Shown: positions 61,361 through 64,000 of the stretch, piece by piece
Layout: each line of letters opens with the position of its first letter
Position numbering within the stretch: position 1 is the stretch's first letter
Assembly: GCA_020638735.1 (NCBI GenBank)
Contig: JACKHZ010000011.1
Span: 558,001 to 622,000 of the forward strand
DNA length: 64,000 nucleotides
Direction: 5' to 3'
Source of the DNA: Planctomycetota bacterium
Lineage (GTDB): Bacteria > Planctomycetota > UBA1135 > UBA2386
The notes under the pieces: model-generated
What the model was told of the DNA's origin: nothing
Databases searched by the model: none
What the model saw: the letters and a program-made list of their open reading frames with translations, nothing else
Program-made: the position numbers and the translations under genes

Positions 61361-63472
61361 CTACTTCGGCGGGGCGCTGCGCGGCGCCGGGTCCTGTCGC
61401 TTGTCCGGCGCTTCCGCCGGCTGACCCGTGCCGAGCTCGCGCTCGACGATGCGTCGCACCCACCCCTCTTCCTCGCGCGTGGTGTCGAGGCGAACCGCCT
61501 GATCCCCTTCACCCGAGACGATCTCGCCGACGGCGGACCGCGGCAGGATGACGCGGTTCTTGCGGAACTCGAGCACGACGTGGTCGTCGGCGATCCGGCT
61601 CAGGATGCCGCCCACCAGGCGGTTGTTGTTGGTCAGCCGCACGAAGCCGCGCGTGGCCTTCTGCAGCTCGTCGTAGTCCGCCGAGCCGAGCTCGGTCAAC
61701 TGCGCGATCTCGGCGGTGGCGAGCGTGATCTCGCCGCCGTCCTCGACGCGCAGCGTCACGGTCCGCTCGGCGACCTGCTTGACGCTGCCGATGAAGTAGT
61801 TGCCGTTGTGCAGCTGGGCGAACGCACGGCTGCCGGGAAGCACGCCGTCGAGCGCCCGCACCTGGCGACGGCCCGGGTCTCCGAGCTCGCCGACCAGCAG
61901 CCCATCGCCGAAGCGGGCCAGCGCTCCGGGCTCGGTCTTGCCCGCCGCCTCCGGCGCGGGGCCGTCGCCGGCGAGGTCCTCGGCCCATACCTGCGCCACC
62001 GGGACGGTGTCCGTCGGCGCCGGCGCGCCCTGCCCCAGCACCTCGACCGGCGCGGGAACGGCCGCGTCGGGCTCGATGCCCGCCGGCGGCGACGCCGGCT
62101 CGATCGGCTGCGGATCGTCCTGCTCCGGCGCGGCGGGCTGCGGCCCGGTCGGCGAGGCGGACGGCGGAGTCGTCTCCACCGGCGCCGGTTCCACCGGTGC
62201 CGTCTCGATCGGCTGGGTCGTCGTCACCGGCGTGGCATCCGGCGCCACCGCGGGCGCCTGCTCGACCGGCCGCGGCGGCTCGGCGACGGCGAACTCGACG
62301 CGCGGGCGCGGCAGGTCGACGCGCTCGATACGCTGCGGCTCGATGCGCAGGCCGAACAGCTCCGGCCGCGCGATGACCAGGGCGCCGCCGCCGAGCACGA
62401 CCGTCGCGGCCAGCAGCGTGCCGGCCACCGCGGCCCAGCGGCCGCGCCGCGAGCCGGGGCCGCCGATGACGACCGCCTCCGCCTCGTCTTCTGCGTCGTC
62501 GTAGATGTCGTGCCCTTCGACGTCCTCGAGGTCCGGCGCTTCGCCGTCGACCGAGCCGTAGTTGGGCGCCGTGAAGCTCTGCGCCTCTTCGCGCAACTCC
62601 TCGTCGCTGCGCTGCACCTCGTCGACCTCGGCGAGCGCGTCCATCGAGGTGCCGGGCAGCGGCTCCCAGCCTTCCTCGAGCCCTTCCTCGGCGCCGCCCG
62701 AGGCATCGAACAGCGGCAGCTCCTCCAGCGCGACGTCCTCGCCATCGCCCTGCGACGGCGACGTCGTGTCGCTCGCGTCGAACTGCTCACCGAGCTCGCC
62801 GATGGCGAAGGTCGGCGCGTACGGATCCTGCGGCGCGGCCTCCGCGTCGCCTTCTGCCTCCAGCTCGAACAGCCCGTCCTGGTCGTCGGCCGTGGCGCTG
62901 ACCAACGGTTCGGCCTCGACCGGCGCCGCCTCGTCGTCCTCGCTCCACAGGCCCTCGCCGTCGTCGAGCACGAACGGTCCCGACTGCTCGAACTCACTGA
63001 TGCCGTCGTCGGCTTCGCCGCCGATCAGCTCCAGCTCCGCCTCGCCGTCGAGCGCGAACTCGTCCTCGCCCTGCAGCATCGAACCGAGCTCGGCCGTGAA
63101 CGAAGCCCGCGCGTCGTCGAGCTGCGGATCCTCGACCGGCGGCTCCTCGTGCTCCTGCGCGTCCGGCACCCCTACCGACTCGAGGTCGAGCGGCTCACCG
63201 TCCCAGCTGCTCTGGCCCTGTTCGTCGAACGCGCCGCGCTGCCAGGCGGGCTCGTCGTCCAGCTGCGCCGTGTGATCGGTGAACAGCAGATCGTCCTCGT
63301 CGGCGGCATCACCTCCGGCCGCGTCTCTCGTCGCGGAGGATCCGGCAGGAGGCTCGGCCGGTGCGGACTCGTCGAACAGGTCGTCGAGCTCGCGGCCCTG
63401 GCCGATGTCTTCGACGACGAAGTCCTCGTCCAGGAAGTCGGCATCGTCGTCGGGATGGGTGTCACCGCTCAT
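61361..63472 (-). CDS. Large acidic single-pass membrane protein
   Basis: A 703-residue protein of unusual layout. Residues 1-335 are strongly acidic and low-complexity (DDADFLDEDFVVEDIG, ELDDLFDESAPAEPP, DDQDGLFELEAEGDAEAAPQ), presumably cytoplasmic. A single helix is at about 345-368 (RWAAVAGTLLAATVVLGGGA). A Pro/Ala/Glu-rich stretch follows to about 520, and the C-terminal 170 residues form a beta-rich domain (QLHNGNYFIGSVKQVAERTV, FVRLTNNNRLVGGILSRIAD, VVLEFRKNRVILPRSAVGEI). The strand pattern of the latter is SH3/Sm-like. No family recognised. It is preceded by selB on the same strand. Confidence 0.7.
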   Translation of the reverse strand: MSGDTHPDDDADFLDEDFVVEDIGQGRELDDLFDESAPAEPPAGSSATRDAAGGDAADEDDLLFTDHTAQLDDEPAWQRGAFDEQGQSSWDGEPLDLESVGVPDAQEHEEPPVEDPQLDDARASFTAELGSMLQGEDEFALDGEAELELIGGEADDGISEFEQSGPFVLDDGEGLWSEDDEAAPVEAEPLVSATADDQDGLFELEAEGDAEAAPQDPYAPTFAIGELGEQFDASDTTSPSQGDGEDVALEELPLFDASGGAEEGLEEGWEPLPGTSMDALAEVDEVQRSDEELREEAQSFTAPNYGSVDGEAPDLEDVEGHDIYDDAEDEAEAVVIGGPGSRRGRWAAVAGTLLAATVVLGGGALVIARPELFGLRIEPQRIERVDLPRPRVEFAVAEPPRPVEQAPAVAPDATPVTTTQPIETAPVEPAPVETTPPSASPTGPQPAAPEQDDPQPIEPASPPAGIEPDAAVPAPVEVLGQGAPAPTDTVPVAQVWAEDLAGDGPAPEAAGKTEPGALARFGDGLLVGELGDPGRRQVRALDGVLPGSRAFAQLHNGNYFIGSVKQVAERTVTLRVEDGGEITLATAEIAQLTELGSADYDELQKATRGFVRLTNNNRLVGGILSRIADDHVVLEFRKNRVILPRSAVGEIVSGEGDQAVRLDTTREEEGWVRRIVERELGTGQPAEAPDKRQDPAPRSAPPK

Positions 63473-63573
63473 GGCTGCTCCGTTCGGTCCGTGGCACGTC
63501 GCTGTATCGGCAACCGGGCCGCGGCGACTGAGGCGCTCCCGTCAGCGGCAGCCGGTCACGGTCCGGCGCGGGC

Positions 63574-64000
63574 TCACTCGCCGGCGGCGAGCTGGCGGTT
63601 GAGGTCCGACGACGGCAGCAGGCGCCGGACACCCCCGCGCAGCACCGTGAGGCCGAGCGCGTCGACGTGCTCCAGCAACGGGATCAGGTACTTGCGGCTG
63701 GTGTCGAGCTCGTCGCGCAGCTTGGGGATGTCGAGCACTTCGCCGTTGGCAAGGCAGTTTCGACGCACCGCGCGCAACACCGCCTGCACGGTGCGGGAGC
63801 CGTAGTAGTGATCGCCGACCTTGTCGACCAGACCTTCGTCCTGGGCCCGGTCCAGCAGCGACATCAGCGCGTCGCCCTGCAGGCCGACCGCCGCGGCGAG
63901 CTCGGCGAGGTCCGGCGGCCGGAACCCCGACGCGTCGCAGTTCGAGACGAGCTGGTCGAAGTGGCGCTGCTGCTCGGGCGGCAACGGCTTGAGCCGATCG
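63574..64000 (-). CDS. selB: Selenocysteine-specific elongation factor SelB, C-terminal part (runs off the window)
   Basis: About 142 residues in a frame that stays open to the right edge. They form the last winged-helix repeats of SelB, which bind the selenocysteine insertion (SECIS) mRNA hairpin: RPPDLAELAAAVGLQGDALM, LVDKVGDHYYGSRTVQAVLR, then the characteristic LRDELDTSRKYLIPLLEHVD with GLTVLRGGVRRLLPSSD. The GTPase part lies beyond the window. Its presence indicates that UGA is decoded as selenocysteine in this organism. selA, selD and selC are not visible here. The stop lies 102 bases from the start of the acidic membrane protein gene. Confidence 0.88.
   Translation of the reverse strand, partial: DRLKPLPPEQQRHFDQLVSNCDASGFRPPDLAELAAAVGLQGDALMSLLDRAQDEGLVDKVGDHYYGSRTVQAVLRAVRRNCLANGEVLDIPKLRDELDTSRKYLIPLLEHVDALGLTVLRGGVRRLLPSSDLNRQLAAGE

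Overview
The window is about 64 kb of very GC-rich bacterial chromosome, densely packed with genes. It carries no rRNA, tRNA, CRISPR array, insertion sequence or phage gene that I can recognise. The best taxonomic clue is two separate PSD1/DUF1501 gene pairs (DUF1549/DUF1553 proteins with c-type haem motifs, followed by twin-arginine DUF1501 proteins). A DUF2961 protein, DUF2231-cytochrome and many secreted propeller or toroid proteins support it. Together these point to Planctomycetota, probably one of its high-GC lineages. SelB at the right edge implies that UGA is also read as selenocysteine.

Layout. 1-4.4 kb: end of a secreted propeller gene and a truncated haemoglobin (both minus), then ruvB-tgt-secreted EEP nuclease (plus, coupled by ATGA overlaps). 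4.7-11.3 kb: a secreted protein with a duplicated domain, a DUF2961/zinc-ribbon pair, an Omp85-type barrel and an FkbM methyltransferase. 11.4-17.3 kb: first PSD1-DUF1501-DUF2231/cytochrome operon. 17.3-25.2 kb: two envelope proteins, a GNAT protein, a small unknown, a HIT protein coupled to an exported thioredoxin/DUF255 protein, a cohesin-like lipoprotein and an SRPBCC protein. 25.2-33.2 kb: a Tol/TonB-like operon (TPR, TolQ/ExbB, TolR/ExbD, and a membrane-anchored TolB-like propeller whose frame changes into a squalene-cyclase-like toroid). 33.4-38.6 kb: GHL10-type lipoprotein, miaB-ribD, exported SDR. 38.6-40.5 kb: a propeller/kelch locus behind a Fur-like palindrome. 40.5-44.3 kb: Lon-N protein, ATPase, PNP-like protein, purN, SDR. 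44.4-49.7 kb: second PSD1-DUF1501 pair and a second toroid protein. 49.9-51.0 kb: outer-membrane barrel. 51.0-56.5 kb: minus-strand operon ltaE, phosphomannomutase, membrane protein, SAM hydrolase, arginase. 56.5-64 kb: MFS transporter, then a minus-strand run from selB through an acidic membrane protein, an LRR protein, a zinc-ribbon protein and a HEAT/VWA protein.

How it fits together. Housekeeping genes (ruvB, tgt, miaB, ribD, purN, selB) lie among envelope and secretion genes. Most minus-strand clusters are tightly spaced or overlap by 1-11 bases, so translational coupling is common. Many exported proteins have signal peptides, lipoboxes or RR motifs. The most system-like region is the TPR-ExbB-ExbD-propeller/toroid operon. 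The most anomalous single gene is a purine nucleoside phosphorylase homologue that lacks nearly all substrate-contact motifs. Three coding regions (about 27.1, 37.46 and 39.68 kb) have frame breaks; two of these lie in simple C or CG runs, so they are either assembly errors or slippage switches.
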